A DNA stretch of 64,000 nt from Tunturiibacter empetritectus (GTDB lineage Bacteria; Acidobacteriota; Terriglobia; Terriglobales; Acidobacteriaceae). Both the position numbers and the translations under genes were made by a program. The number at the start of each line of letters is the position of its first letter. Position 1 is the stretch's first letter. Below the pieces are notes generated by a model. The model was given only the letters and a program-made list of their open reading frames with translations. It searched no databases and was not told the origin of the DNA. Location: NCBI RefSeq assembly GCF_014201375.1, contig NZ_JACHDZ010000001.1, forward strand, positions 1 to 64,000, read 5' to 3'. This document shows, piece by piece, positions 26,949 through 35,048 of the stretch.

Positions 26949-28030
26949 ATGAGTCGAGCGATCTGCATCATGGCCTTATTTTCGTCCCTTCTTCTGTTAG
27001 CGCAGGAGAAGCCTGCGGGGCCACCCGCCATCAACTCGTTCCCCGATTCGGACTTCACACTCCGCGACCACGGCGTGAACCACAGAAAGGTAGGGTCGTG
27101 CTGGGCCCAATGGAAAGCGACGGCAAGGGAGGAACTAAAGGCTCCTTCGCGGTATATGGAGGCGCATCCATGATTCAAGTTGGAAGCCTGTCGTTCAGTG
27201 GCGACGGAAAGATGTTAGCAGTTGGAAGTACGCCCGGGCATGTAGACGTGTGGGACATTGAAAAGCGAACAAAGCTTTTCTCATTAGACGGAGGCACTAC
27301 GGTTGCATTGAGTCCCGATGGTCGCCTGCTTGCGAAGGATGGAAACGGAATCGAGATTTGCGACGCGGCGACGGGCAAACTGATCAGGAGAATTCCGTGG
27401 TCCATCACAACCTCAACTCCAGGCGTTCAGCGAATGATCAAGAAGCTGGAGTTCAATGCTGCGGGAAGCCAGTTGGAGGTCTCCTCAAACGGTGAAAATG
27501 ATTTAGTTTTCGGTGTTTCTTCCGGCCAGTTGGTAGCCACTCTCACAAGTACACAGCAGGGGCAGTTTTCACGGGACGGGACGGCCTTTGTTGGCGGCAA
27601 CGGAAAACACTTGATTGCATGGAGTACGAACGATTGGAGCAAGGTTAGCGATGTGCCGAATGGCCCCGACTACGTCACGCAAATTGCTGCTTTCCCCGAG
27701 AAAGACCTCGCGATTGTAGGAGGCCCGAACGGTGCGCGCCTTGTCCATATCAGTTCGGGAGAAGACGTTGCAAATGTGGGATCGGGGTACACGAATTTTG
27801 CCGCATTCAATCAAGACGGGACTTTGGTTTTCGCCTACACGGGTGGCGGCTTCGGTGTTTGGGATACCAGTGGAAAACAACATTGCCACAAGGAAGGTCT
27901 CGGCAATGGCACCGCCGCAATCAGTTCTGATGGTCGCTGGCTAGCTGCGGCGATGGTGGACGGTGGTACGAATGTAGCGATCTGGAATCTCAAAAACCTA
28001 ACAGGTGTTTGTGGCGGCTCGGCTCCATGA
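26949..28030 (+). pseudogene. Secreted WD40-like beta-propeller protein, frameshifted
   Basis: A signal peptide (SRAICIMALFSSLLLLAQEK) starts at ATG 26949, and its frame continues through NSFPDSDFTLRDHGVNHRK. Near 27090 the protein-like reading moves to another frame: RVVLGPMESDGKGGTKGSFA, then repeated propeller blades such as SLSFSGDGKMLAVGSTPGHV, TTVALSPDGRLLAKD and TAAISSDGRWLAAAMVDGG to the stop at 28030. A one-base change would join the parts into about 360 residues. Alternatively the second frame is used from an internal start, but that would lose the signal. Exact propeller family not determined. It separates hscB from hscA. Confidence 0.65.
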
Positions 28031-28421
28031 CGGGCCGGTGACCGCAATTTCTTGTATTGTCCGCTTGTTATATCTCCGTAGATCCTGTGCCCTCACTCGA
28101 CGCGGTCATCGTTCAGTTCCACTAAGTGCTGCCACCCGGATGATCCGCGTTCGTGAAAAACGGGGTTTTGACCAAGTTCGAATCTCCCGCGCACGCCTTC
28201 GGCGCGGATGAGATTTTGAACACTCACCCGGCAACCAATCGAGTGGCGGCATAACGTTGTGGTCGGTGGCGGAATTCATAGTATTCCGCACGATACACGC
28301 TGACTAGTTCGATCGCTTTAGCTAAGAACTTTCAATAAATGCTCTGACCCAACCGTGCACGGGAAAGCGCTAAAGCTGATTGGGCGGTGGCGAACTCGAC
28401 CTTGAAAAAAGGGGTGCAGGC
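28031..28421. other. Gene-free stretch between convergent genes
   Basis: About 390 bases. I find no coding frame, terminator or RNA gene. A T-loop-like TTCGAATC at 28177 has no tRNA around it. Confidence 0.5.
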
Positions 28422-28919
28422 TTAGTTGCCGCTTGCGGTTAGGCGCTCTAGTTGCTGGAGGTGGTTGATGTCGTGGCCGGCCATGGTCTCGACGATGGTC
28501 CAGAGGGTCATGGTGCCGCGTTCGGGGTGGGTGGCGGGGTGGTGGCGGTCGTCTTCAGAGACGGTGGCAAGGAAGAGGAGGTTCCAGTTGCGGATGGCGT
28601 CGAAGAGAGCGAGCGCGGGTTCGAGCTGGTAGACGGCGTAGCGCTGGGACCAGGCGTCCTGGTCGAAGGGCTGGATGATGTGGTGGGGCTGGTCGGGAGC
28701 GGCGGCGAGGGTCTGGCGGAGACGGAAGGCGAAGACCATCTCTGTGTCGGCGAGGTGGGTGATGATGTTGCAGATGCTCCATTTGCCGGGGGCGGGTGGA
28801 GTGTTGACCTGCGCGCCGGAGAGATGAGCCGTGAGGGTGTGGAGGCGCTCGGAGGTGCTGGTGAGGACAGGGATGGGGTCGTTGCCGTCGAGGTACTTTG
28901 CGTAGGGGTTTAATTCCAT
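28422..28919 (-). CDS. DinB/YfiT-like four-helix protein
   Basis: 165 residues with the DinB-superfamily metal-site pattern: a first His in ICNIITHLADTEMVFAFRLR near residue 56, and the paired histidines in MAGHDINHLQQLERL near residue 150. Members are often thiol transferases using bacillithiol, mycothiol or glutathione, or have no known role; the cofactor cannot be told here. It is on the minus strand downstream of the VOC and AraC genes, separated from the VOC gene by an intergenic repeat. Intact. Confidence 0.85.
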   Translation of the reverse strand: MELNPYAKYLDGNDPIPVLTSTSERLHTLTAHLSGAQVNTPPAPGKWSICNIITHLADTEMVFAFRLRQTLAAAPDQPHHIIQPFDQDAWSQRYAVYQLEPALALFDAIRNWNLLFLATVSEDDRHHPATHPERGTMTLWTIVETMAGHDINHLQQLERLTASGN

Positions 28920-29005
28920 CTGGAGACGGTATCACGAGGGGCAGGGGGGAAGGCTAGATGTTGGTTTCGGATGTTGGGTTGATTGAAGTTGATTTAAATA
29001 GACGC

Positions 29006-29133
29006 TGTCCTGCCGGACGGGCTCCCTGCGCTCGGCCACCCCACAAACGAAGACCTGTTTGTGGGGACCCCGGTTCAGGCGGTCACTTCGTGACGTGTAT
29101 ACCCCTTCGGTTGGCGCTCCCGATGGTCACGAG
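29006..29133 (+). repeat. Intergenic palindromic repeat, copy 1
   Basis: Begins TGTCCTGCCGGACGGGC and holds GGTCACTTCGTGAC (self-pairing), then TATACCCCTTCGGTTGG and a degraded CTCCCGATGGTC end. It has an extra segment in the middle (about 29038-29080) compared with copies 3-5. Lies between the DinB and VOC genes. Confidence 0.8.
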
Positions 29134-29161
29134 GAAGATGGGATCGACGGCTATGTTTCGG

Positions 29162-29656
29162 TCATCGACGTGCGCTTTCTTGAGCGTGCTCGATTGCTGA
29201 CTCGGGCTTTGGCTGCGATGATTCCTGTTGCCAGGGGTTGTAGGTGCCGATGCCCCACATGTGGCCTTCGAGGTCGCGGCAGGAGAAGTGGCGGCCACCG
29301 TAGTCCATGTCGCGGATGTCAATGATCATCTCAGCGCCGGCTGCCTTTGCGGTGGCGTAGATGGCGTCGGCATCGGGGACTACGAGGTAGGCGCCCTGGG
29401 TTTCGCGGAAGCCGATCTCGTCTGGTTGGGCCATGAACTTGCCGGCTTCGCCGCCGTTGTCGACCGAGCCGATCATGATCATGCCCGGGCCGAGAGTGAG
29501 TTGGGCGTGCTGGACGGTTTTGTTGTCGGGGGCGACGAAGACTGCTTGCTTTTTCAAGCCGAAGGCGGTGACGAGCCAGTCGATGGCGGCTAGCGCGTTG
29601 CGGTAGCGGAGGCTCGGGATGATGGTTGATCCGGTGGTGTTGATTGGAGTGTTCAT
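29162..29656 (-). CDS. VOC-family (glyoxalase/bleomycin-resistance fold) protein
   Basis: 164 residues with the paired beta-alpha-beta-beta-beta fold: IPSLRYRNALAAIDWLVTAF at the N-terminus, VQHAQLTLGPGMIMIGS, then GAYLVVPDADAIYATAKAAG and HFSCRDLEGHMWGIGTYNPW, the usual C-terminal metal-site strand. It resembles PhnB-type members of the glyoxalase superfamily, whose substrates are mostly unknown. It is 63 bases downstream of an AraC gene on the same strand, so they are probably co-transcribed. The 3' end is next to repeat copy 1. Confidence 0.85.
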   Translation of the reverse strand: MNTPINTTGSTIIPSLRYRNALAAIDWLVTAFGLKKQAVFVAPDNKTVQHAQLTLGPGMIMIGSVDNGGEAGKFMAQPDEIGFRETQGAYLVVPDADAIYATAKAAGAEMIIDIRDMDYGGRHFSCRDLEGHMWGIGTYNPWQQESSQPKPESAIEHAQESARR

Positions 29657-29719
29657 GGTTGGAAGGATGCCATGTTGTTGTGGGGTCGTCTTGGAAAAAT
29701 CGGCGGTGGTGGGAGATTT

Positions 29720-30541
29720 TTAGTCGAGCGGAATGTGGTTGGCCCAGATGCGGTTGGTGGTGGTGTAGTCGGAGGCGCTGAGGCCGGAGAAGGCGCGGAA
29801 GTCGTTGGCGAAGTGGGACTGGTCGTAGTAGCCGCAGTTGAGGGCTAGTTCGGCCCAGTGGACGTCGGAGCCGCGATGCATTTGTTGGATGGCTTGCTGG
29901 AAGCGCTGGATGCGGCAGTAGAGTTTGGGGGAGATGCCGACCTGTTGGTTGAAGCGCTCGGAGAGACGACGGGGGCTGAGGCCGGTGGTGCGGGTGAGCT
30001 CGGCGATGGTCGTGGTGCCGGGTGAGGTGTCGAGGTGGGTGAGGGCGTAGTCGAGGATGGGGTCGCGGCGCTGATGTTTGCTGAGGGAGAGGCGCGTGAG
30101 GAGGGCGAACTCGAGGAGAGAAAATTTTTGTTCGGGGGTAGGGGCTTCGCGGAGGTCGTTGCGGAGGTTGAGGGAGGCGCGGCCCCAGAGGTCGTCGAGG
30201 GAGGTTTCGCAGTTGGTGAAGAGGTGTGCGTCTTCGGGGAAGAAGGCAGCGGTGCCGCCGGGATGGAAGACGACGCCGATGAGCTCGGTGAAGTCGATGG
30301 CGTCGATCTGCTGGTGGCGGGAGTAGATGCCGAGGAAGATGGCTGCCGGGGTGTGTGAGAGTGGGTTGATGAAGTTGTTGGCGTCGGTGAGGTAGTCGCG
30401 GGCGAGGGAGAGGACGATTTGGGCGCGGCCGGTGGGGAGAACGCGCTCGTGGCGGTGGGTGGCGTGAGGGTCGCGGGCGTACCAGAGGCTTTTGATGAAG
30501 GGAGAGAGGGCGGGGTGGGGGTTGTGCTCAAGATAGAGCAT
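29720..30541 (-). CDS. AraC-family regulator
   Basis: 273 residues. The N-terminal part (LYLEHNPHPALSPFIKSLWY; GVVFHPGGTAAFFPEDAHLF) matches the sensor domain seen with many short AraC proteins (DUF6597-like). The C-terminal part carries the two helix-turn-helix motifs (TTIAELTRTTGLSPRRLSER; WAELALNCGYYDQSHFANDF). It is divergent from hscA (107 bases between starts) and lies ahead of the VOC and DinB genes, which it may control. These three genes and the broken WD40 gene form the block that splits the isc cluster. Confidence 0.88.
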   Translation of the reverse strand: MLYLEHNPHPALSPFIKSLWYARDPHATHRHERVLPTGRAQIVLSLARDYLTDANNFINPLSHTPAAIFLGIYSRHQQIDAIDFTELIGVVFHPGGTAAFFPEDAHLFTNCETSLDDLWGRASLNLRNDLREAPTPEQKFSLLEFALLTRLSLSKHQRRDPILDYALTHLDTSPGTTTIAELTRTTGLSPRRLSERFNQQVGISPKLYCRIQRFQQAIQQMHRGSDVHWAELALNCGYYDQSHFANDFRAFSGLSASDYTTTNRIWANHIPLD

Positions 30542-30648
30542 GCATCGGCCTCGGTTCGGAGCACATCTGAAGGAGATGCGCGTGGGTGGCGGTGCTCGTG
30601 ATGCGATTGTAGGACAATAGAAGATGGACTAATAGGGGATTTGAAGCG

Positions 30649-32655
30649 ATGGCGGATGAACGGGTTGTAGGGATTGATTTGGGTACGACAAATTCGCTGG
30701 TGGCGTATATGGAGGGTGGTGCGCCGGTGGTGATTCCCGGCGAGGACGGCGAGCGGCTGGTGCCGTCGGTGGTGGCTTGGACTGATAACGGGGTGGTGGT
30801 GGGGAATGCTGCTCGTGGGACGCTGATGGCGGACTCGGCGAGCGCAGTTTATTCAGCTAAGCGGCTGATGGGAAGGGACATCGAGGACGTGCAGGGGGAG
30901 TTGAAACTGTTTCCGTTCAAGCTGGCGGAGGGGTTGAGGCCGGGTGAGGTGTTGAAGGTGAGCGTGGGCGGATTGATGCTGACGCCGCCGGAGATCTCGG
31001 CCTATGTGCTGCAGCAGTTGAAGAAGAACGCGGAGAGATTTTTTGGTGGGCCGGTGACGAAGGCGGTCATTACGGTTCCGGCGTACTTCAATGATGCTCA
31101 ACGGCAGGCTACGAAAGATGCAGGGCGGATTGCCGGCCTCGAGGTGCTGCGGCTGGTGAATGAGCCTACGGCCGCTGCCCTGGCTTATGGGTTGGAGAAG
31201 AACAAAGACGGCCTGATTGCTGTGTATGACTTTGGTGGTGGGACATTCGACGTCTCGATTTTGAAGCTGCATGAGGGGATCTTCGAGGTGGTCGCGACGG
31301 GTGGGGATACGCATCTGGGTGGGGATGATATCGACAACCTGATGATCGCGATTGCGCTGGATGATATTGCCGGGGATCTGGGGGAGGATGTTCGTGGGAA
31401 CGGCGAGGCGGTGCAGGCGGTTCGTAAGGCGGTGATCGAGGCGAAGATTCTGCTTTCGAGTACGGACAACGCGACGTTGAATGTTGAGCTGCCGAGTGGG
31501 AAGCATTATCTGCGGCAGATCTCGCGGGAGCAGTTTGAGGGCCTGATTGCCGGCGTGATTGCGCGGACGGCTGGGCCTTGCAGGCAGGCTTTGAAAGACG
31601 CTGGATTAAGCGCGGCGCAGATCGATGAGGTTGTGCTGGTTGGCGGGTCGACGCGGATTCCCGCGGTGCGGGCTCTCGTGGATGATCTGTTTGAGATGAA
31701 GGCGCGTGGGAAGAAGCCGCATACGGAGTTGAATCCGGACGAGGTGGTGGCGCTGGGGGCTGCGGTGCAGGCGCAGATTCTTGCGGGTGGGTCGGCTGCG
31801 ACGGAAGACCTGCTGCTGTTGGATGTAACTCCGCTTTCGCTTGGGATCGAGGCGCTGGGTGGTGTGGTGGCGAAGATTATTCAGCGGAACTCGACGATTC
31901 CTGCGAGCGCGACGGAGCACTTTACGACGGGCGTGGATGGGCAGACGAATGTTGCGATCCATGTGGTGCAGGGAGAGCGGGAGCTGGCGAAGGATTGCCG
32001 GTCGCTGGCGCGGTTTGATCTGAAGGGGATCCCGCCGATGGTGGCGGGGCTGCCGCGGATTGAGGTGAAGTTTCTGATCGATGCGAATGGGATTCTCCAC
32101 GTGAGTGCGCGGGAGCAGAGAAGCGGGAAGGAGGCTGAGGTTGAGGTGAAGCCTACGTACGGGCTCACCGACGAGCAGGTGGAGACGATGATTCTGGACT
32201 CGTTCGATAACGCGGAGACCGATATCCAGGAGCGGCAGACGATTGAGGCGAAGAATGAAGCTGAGACGATTCTGAGTGCGGTGAAGAAGGGTAAGGGCCA
32301 CGCTGCGTGGCAGATGTTGACGAGCGTGGAAATAGAGAAGATCGCTACGGAGGTCTCGTTTCTAGAGGCTGCGGTGCAGGGTGGGGAGTACAAAGTGATT
32401 CGCAACGGGATCGAACGGCTGGATAAGGCGACGCGGCGGTTTGCGGAGTTGATGATGGATACCGCGGTCTCGGGCGCGATGCAGGGCAAGACGATGGAGG
32501 CTGCAGGTGAGAGCATAGGAGAGGGGCCTACGGCTCCGCATCCGTTTGCGAAGGCGCAGGTGAGCAGCTCGCATGCTGCTGCGGATACTGAGACAAAGAG
32601 CATTGAAGAATCCATTTACGATGAGGCTACGGCCGGAGAGTCGACGGAAGATTGA
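30649..32655 (+). CDS. hscA: Iron-sulfur chaperone HscA (Hsp70 type)
   Basis: 668-residue Hsp70 paralogue that, with HscB, helps release clusters from IscU. The ATPase domain is complete: VVGIDLGTTNSLVAYMEGG, VITVPAYFNDAQRQATKDAG, LIAVYDFGGGTFDVSILKL and VVLVGGSTRIPAVRALVDD. The substrate domain follows from LLLLDVTPLSLGIEALGGVV (near residue 390) with a helical lid. GGGGA precedes the ATG at 30649. Naming as HscA rather than DnaK rests on the following ferredoxin gene, the hscB gene upstream and the absence of a glycine-rich DnaK tail. The ferredoxin gene starts 3 bases after its stop. Confidence 0.92.
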   Translation: MADERVVGIDLGTTNSLVAYMEGGAPVVIPGEDGERLVPSVVAWTDNGVVVGNAARGTLMADSASAVYSAKRLMGRDIEDVQGELKLFPFKLAEGLRPGEVLKVSVGGLMLTPPEISAYVLQQLKKNAERFFGGPVTKAVITVPAYFNDAQRQATKDAGRIAGLEVLRLVNEPTAAALAYGLEKNKDGLIAVYDFGGGTFDVSILKLHEGIFEVVATGGDTHLGGDDIDNLMIAIALDDIAGDLGEDVRGNGEAVQAVRKAVIEAKILLSSTDNATLNVELPSGKHYLRQISREQFEGLIAGVIARTAGPCRQALKDAGLSAAQIDEVVLVGGSTRIPAVRALVDDLFEMKARGKKPHTELNPDEVVALGAAVQAQILAGGSAATEDLLLLDVTPLSLGIEALGGVVAKIIQRNSTIPASATEHFTTGVDGQTNVAIHVVQGERELAKDCRSLARFDLKGIPPMVAGLPRIEVKFLIDANGILHVSAREQRSGKEAEVEVKPTYGLTDEQVETMILDSFDNAETDIQERQTIEAKNEAETILSAVKKGKGHAAWQMLTSVEIEKIATEVSFLEAAVQGGEYKVIRNGIERLDKATRRFAELMMDTAVSGAMQGKTMEAAGESIGEGPTAPHPFAKAQVSSSHAAADTETKSIEESIYDEATAGESTED

Positions 32656-32658
32656 ACA

Positions 32659-33093
32659 ATGAGTGAGACGAAGAAGATTGCTGAAGCTGTGGATCTGTCG
32701 AAGCCTGCGGGCGAGGGAATGGTTCGCGTGACGTTTTTGCCTGAGGGCAGAACGGTGGAGTTTCCGTTCGACACGCTGCCGTATGAAGGACATGGATTGC
32801 CGATGTCGTTTCTCGATGTGGCGGAGAACTATGACATCTTTTTGGATCATGCGTGTGGTGGAGTTTGCGCTTGTACCACGTGCCATATCCATGTGAAGGA
32901 AGGCGCGCCGGGGATTAGCGAGGCTGAGGATCTGGAGTTGGATCGGATGGAGACGGCGGCGGATATTCAGTTGAACTCGCGGCTGGGATGCCAGGCGGTG
33001 ATTGAGAAGCCGGGGACCTATGTGGTGGAGATTCCGAAGTGGAACAGGAACTATGTGCAGGAGGGCAAGCCTGCTCATGGACCCGGCGCCTAG
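32659..33093 (+). CDS. fdx: 2Fe-2S ferredoxin of the isc cluster
   Basis: 144-residue adrenodoxin-type ferredoxin that supplies electrons for cluster assembly. The ligands are DHACGGVCACTTCHIHV (C-x5-C-x2-C near residues 71-80) and a fourth Cys in SRLGCQAVIEKPG. The segment GISEAEDLELDRMETAADIQ is typical of isc-type ferredoxins. An N-terminal stretch of about 20 residues exceeds the usual length. It follows hscA with a 3-base gap and converges with the NTF2-like gene. Confidence 0.93.
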   Translation: MSETKKIAEAVDLSKPAGEGMVRVTFLPEGRTVEFPFDTLPYEGHGLPMSFLDVAENYDIFLDHACGGVCACTTCHIHVKEGAPGISEAEDLELDRMETAADIQLNSRLGCQAVIEKPGTYVVEIPKWNRNYVQEGKPAHGPGA

Positions 33094-33100
33094 AATCCCG

Positions 33101-33520
33101 TTATCGTGGCTCACGTGATCGCGGGCGCAATTGACTTTGGTATTCGGCGCTGTCGAAGCTTCCTAGCGAGGAAGCAACGCATCCATCGGAGTCGATATGC
33201 CACGTCTCGGAGCCGCTAATGCGAACCGGTTGTCCGGTGCCTCCCGGACCTGTGTTGTTTCCTGTGAGAGTCCAGTGGTAGATGACTCGGTCGTTTTGGA
33301 TGCTCAGGTCGTCCATGACGATGCGCAGATCGGGGAAAGCGGCCATGAAGGATTGAACTACTTCCGCAATTGCGGTTCTCCCGACTGCGGGAGTGCCGTC
33401 GTTGATGCGGAGTGAGCCGTTCGCTGCAAAGAAGGCAGCGACGCTCGCGGCATCCTGGCTGCACCAGGCGTCGGTATAATGCGCTGCAAAATCTCGCAGC
33501 TCGGACGGATCGGCTTGCAT
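33101..33520 (-). CDS. NTF2-fold/SnoaL-like protein
   Basis: 139 residues with the SnoaL-like pattern LRDFAAHYTDAWCSQDAASV, FFAANGSLRINDGTPAVGRT, VQSFMAAFPDLRIVMDDLSI and IYHWTLTGNNTGPGGTGQPV, which suggests a small polyketide-cyclase-like or unknown enzyme. I prefer ATG 33520 to the TTG at 33529, since GGAG lies just before the ATG. It lies between fdx and the nuclease-like gene and has no obvious tie to iron-sulfur assembly. Confidence 0.82.
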   Translation of the reverse strand: MQADPSELRDFAAHYTDAWCSQDAASVAAFFAANGSLRINDGTPAVGRTAIAEVVQSFMAAFPDLRIVMDDLSIQNDRVIYHWTLTGNNTGPGGTGQPVRISGSETWHIDSDGCVASSLGSFDSAEYQSQLRPRSREPR

Positions 33521-33566
33521 GGACTCCAATTGTATCGGTGAGTCCGCGAGAGCGATGGTGTGATGA

Positions 33567-34637
33567 CTACGCGGGGAGGATTCCGTACTTTGCTTCGAGG
33601 AATTGTTGCAGGTCTTCAGGGAGTACGGATGTCAGCTCCTGCCAGGTTAGGAGTTTGAGGCGCCAGGCGAAGCTGGGGTAGTGGACAGCGGAGAGGACGG
33701 AGTACCAGATCTCGATGAGGTCGTGGCGGCGAGCGTCGCAGAGGACGCAGAAGGATGCGTTGGAGTCAAAGGCGGCGAGAACGTTGCGGATGAGCTGGTA
33801 GCCTTGGATGATTGTGCGTGAGTGCGCTGATGTTACGGCCGAAGGCGCTGGGTTGGGTGGCTCTTCAAGGTCGGAGAAGTCCTCTGCCGATGGGTGCGTT
33901 GGTGGCGCGATGATTTTGTGGGGGAGGCGTTCGACGGCGAAGATGGTTTCGAGATCGCGATAGCGCTCGACGAGGCGCGGGCTGGCGGTCTGGAAGTTGG
34001 ATTCGGTGAGCTTGGCTTCGACGAAGAGTTTGCCGAGTTGTAGGTCGATCTCGGTGCGGTCTTTGAGGTGATGCGCTTCTTCCGCTTGTGGCGAATTTGT
34101 GCGGATGCTGGCGTCGCTGAAGAGTGATGCGGTCGATTCTTGTTGATCGATGATGCGCGTTGTCTTCTTTCTGCTGGCATGAGATCTCTTCAGCGGTACT
34201 CCGGGGTGAATTCCGAAGTTGGGTTGGGTCTCGGAGTGGATGCCTAGAAGATTGGCGACGGCGGGGTTGAGACGGCTGTTGGAGAAGACTCCTGGGTGGC
34301 AGAAGATGTTCATCAATAGGGCGTCGGAGCTGTTGGCACAGTCGAGCTCCTTCCATTGCCAGTCGGCGCGGGCGCGAACGCGGCGGTGGGCGGTGTGGGC
34401 TTTGGCGAGGCGGCGTGACCACGCTGGGCTGGCGCTGATGGCGGCATAGCTTGCGGGATGGAAGTTGCCGTGGCGGGCTTGCTCGTCGCAACCGAAGAGG
34501 ATGCTGGGTTCGGTGCCGGTGGTTTGTTCGTGCAGGAGATTGCTTGTGGTGGCGAGATGCTGGGCGCGGGCGTTCAGATCGCGGCGGAGGAGGGATGCGG
34601 ACCAGGGTGTGGGAACGGTTTGGTGGTTGTGCGCCAT
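33567..34637 (-). CDS. Putative PD-(D/E)XK nuclease (PGN_0703-like)
   Basis: 356 residues. The region DRTEIDLQLGKLFVEAKLTE near residue 195 contains D...ExK, the metal-binding core of PD-(D/E)XK nucleases. The flanks (FQTASPRLVERYRDLETIFA; RTIIQGYQLIRNVLAAFDSN) and the tail (SFAWRLKLLTWQELTSVLPE) resemble proteins annotated as PGN_0703-family putative restriction endonucleases. No methyltransferase or other restriction gene is nearby, so it is an orphan. The nuclease role is inferred from the motif only. It separates fdx from iscX on the opposite strand. Confidence 0.65.
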   Translation of the reverse strand: MAHNHQTVPTPWSASLLRRDLNARAQHLATTSNLLHEQTTGTEPSILFGCDEQARHGNFHPASYAAISASPAWSRRLAKAHTAHRRVRARADWQWKELDCANSSDALLMNIFCHPGVFSNSRLNPAVANLLGIHSETQPNFGIHPGVPLKRSHASRKKTTRIIDQQESTASLFSDASIRTNSPQAEEAHHLKDRTEIDLQLGKLFVEAKLTESNFQTASPRLVERYRDLETIFAVERLPHKIIAPPTHPSAEDFSDLEEPPNPAPSAVTSAHSRTIIQGYQLIRNVLAAFDSNASFCVLCDARRHDLIEIWYSVLSAVHYPSFAWRLKLLTWQELTSVLPEDLQQFLEAKYGILPA

Positions 34638-34718
34638 GGAACTGTTACCGGTTTCTTGTAGTCTTTTGAATAAGGCGGTTCTTAGCCGCTTGAGATTAGT
34701 TTATTTGGGGGGGGCGCT

Positions 34719-34934
34719 ATGGCGTTTGAGTTTGATTGGACGGATGCGGAAGAGATTGGGATTCAGCTGCAGGAGAAGTATCCGGAGATCGAGCCCTATT
34801 CGGTGCGGTTTACGGATCTGCACAAGTATGTGACAGGGCTGCCGGGATTTGTGGGTGATCCGGCGAAGTCGAATGAGGGGATTCTGGAGGCGATTCAGAC
34901 GGCGTGGAATGAAGAGTATGAGGATGCGAAGTAG
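34719..34934 (+). CDS. iscX: Iron-sulfur assembly protein IscX
   Basis: 71-residue acidic protein that binds IscS and tunes cluster assembly. FDWTDAEEIGIQLQEKYPEI, PYSVRFTDLHKYVTGLPGF and SNEGILEAIQTAWNEEYED follow the IscX pattern throughout. A G8 run (34707-34714) serves as an unusual ribosome binding site 4 bases before the ATG. In gamma-proteobacteria iscX directly follows fdx; here two minus-strand genes lie between, so it must have its own promoter. Confidence 0.93.
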   Translation: MAFEFDWTDAEEIGIQLQEKYPEIEPYSVRFTDLHKYVTGLPGFVGDPAKSNEGILEAIQTAWNEEYEDAK

Positions 34935-34968
34935 TGGACTGTTGAGCAGAGGCGAAACCAGAGAGGGT

Positions 34969-35048
34969 TTCCTGCCGGACGGCCCGTGCGCTTGCCACCT
35001 ACGAACGAAGACCTGTTCGCGGAGACATCGATTCGGCTGTCACTTCGT
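34969..35048 (+). repeat. Intergenic palindromic repeat, copy 2 (degraded)
   Basis: Starts TTCCTGCCGGACGGCCCG and includes GAAGACCTGTTCGCGGAGA, which is also in copy 1, then GCTGTCACTTCGTAC. Its end overlaps the last codons and stop of murJ. Confidence 0.7.

Noticed and set aside
28177..28184. T-loop-like TTCGAATC, possible tRNA
   Set aside because: No pairing stems, anticodon arm or acceptor can be drawn around it.
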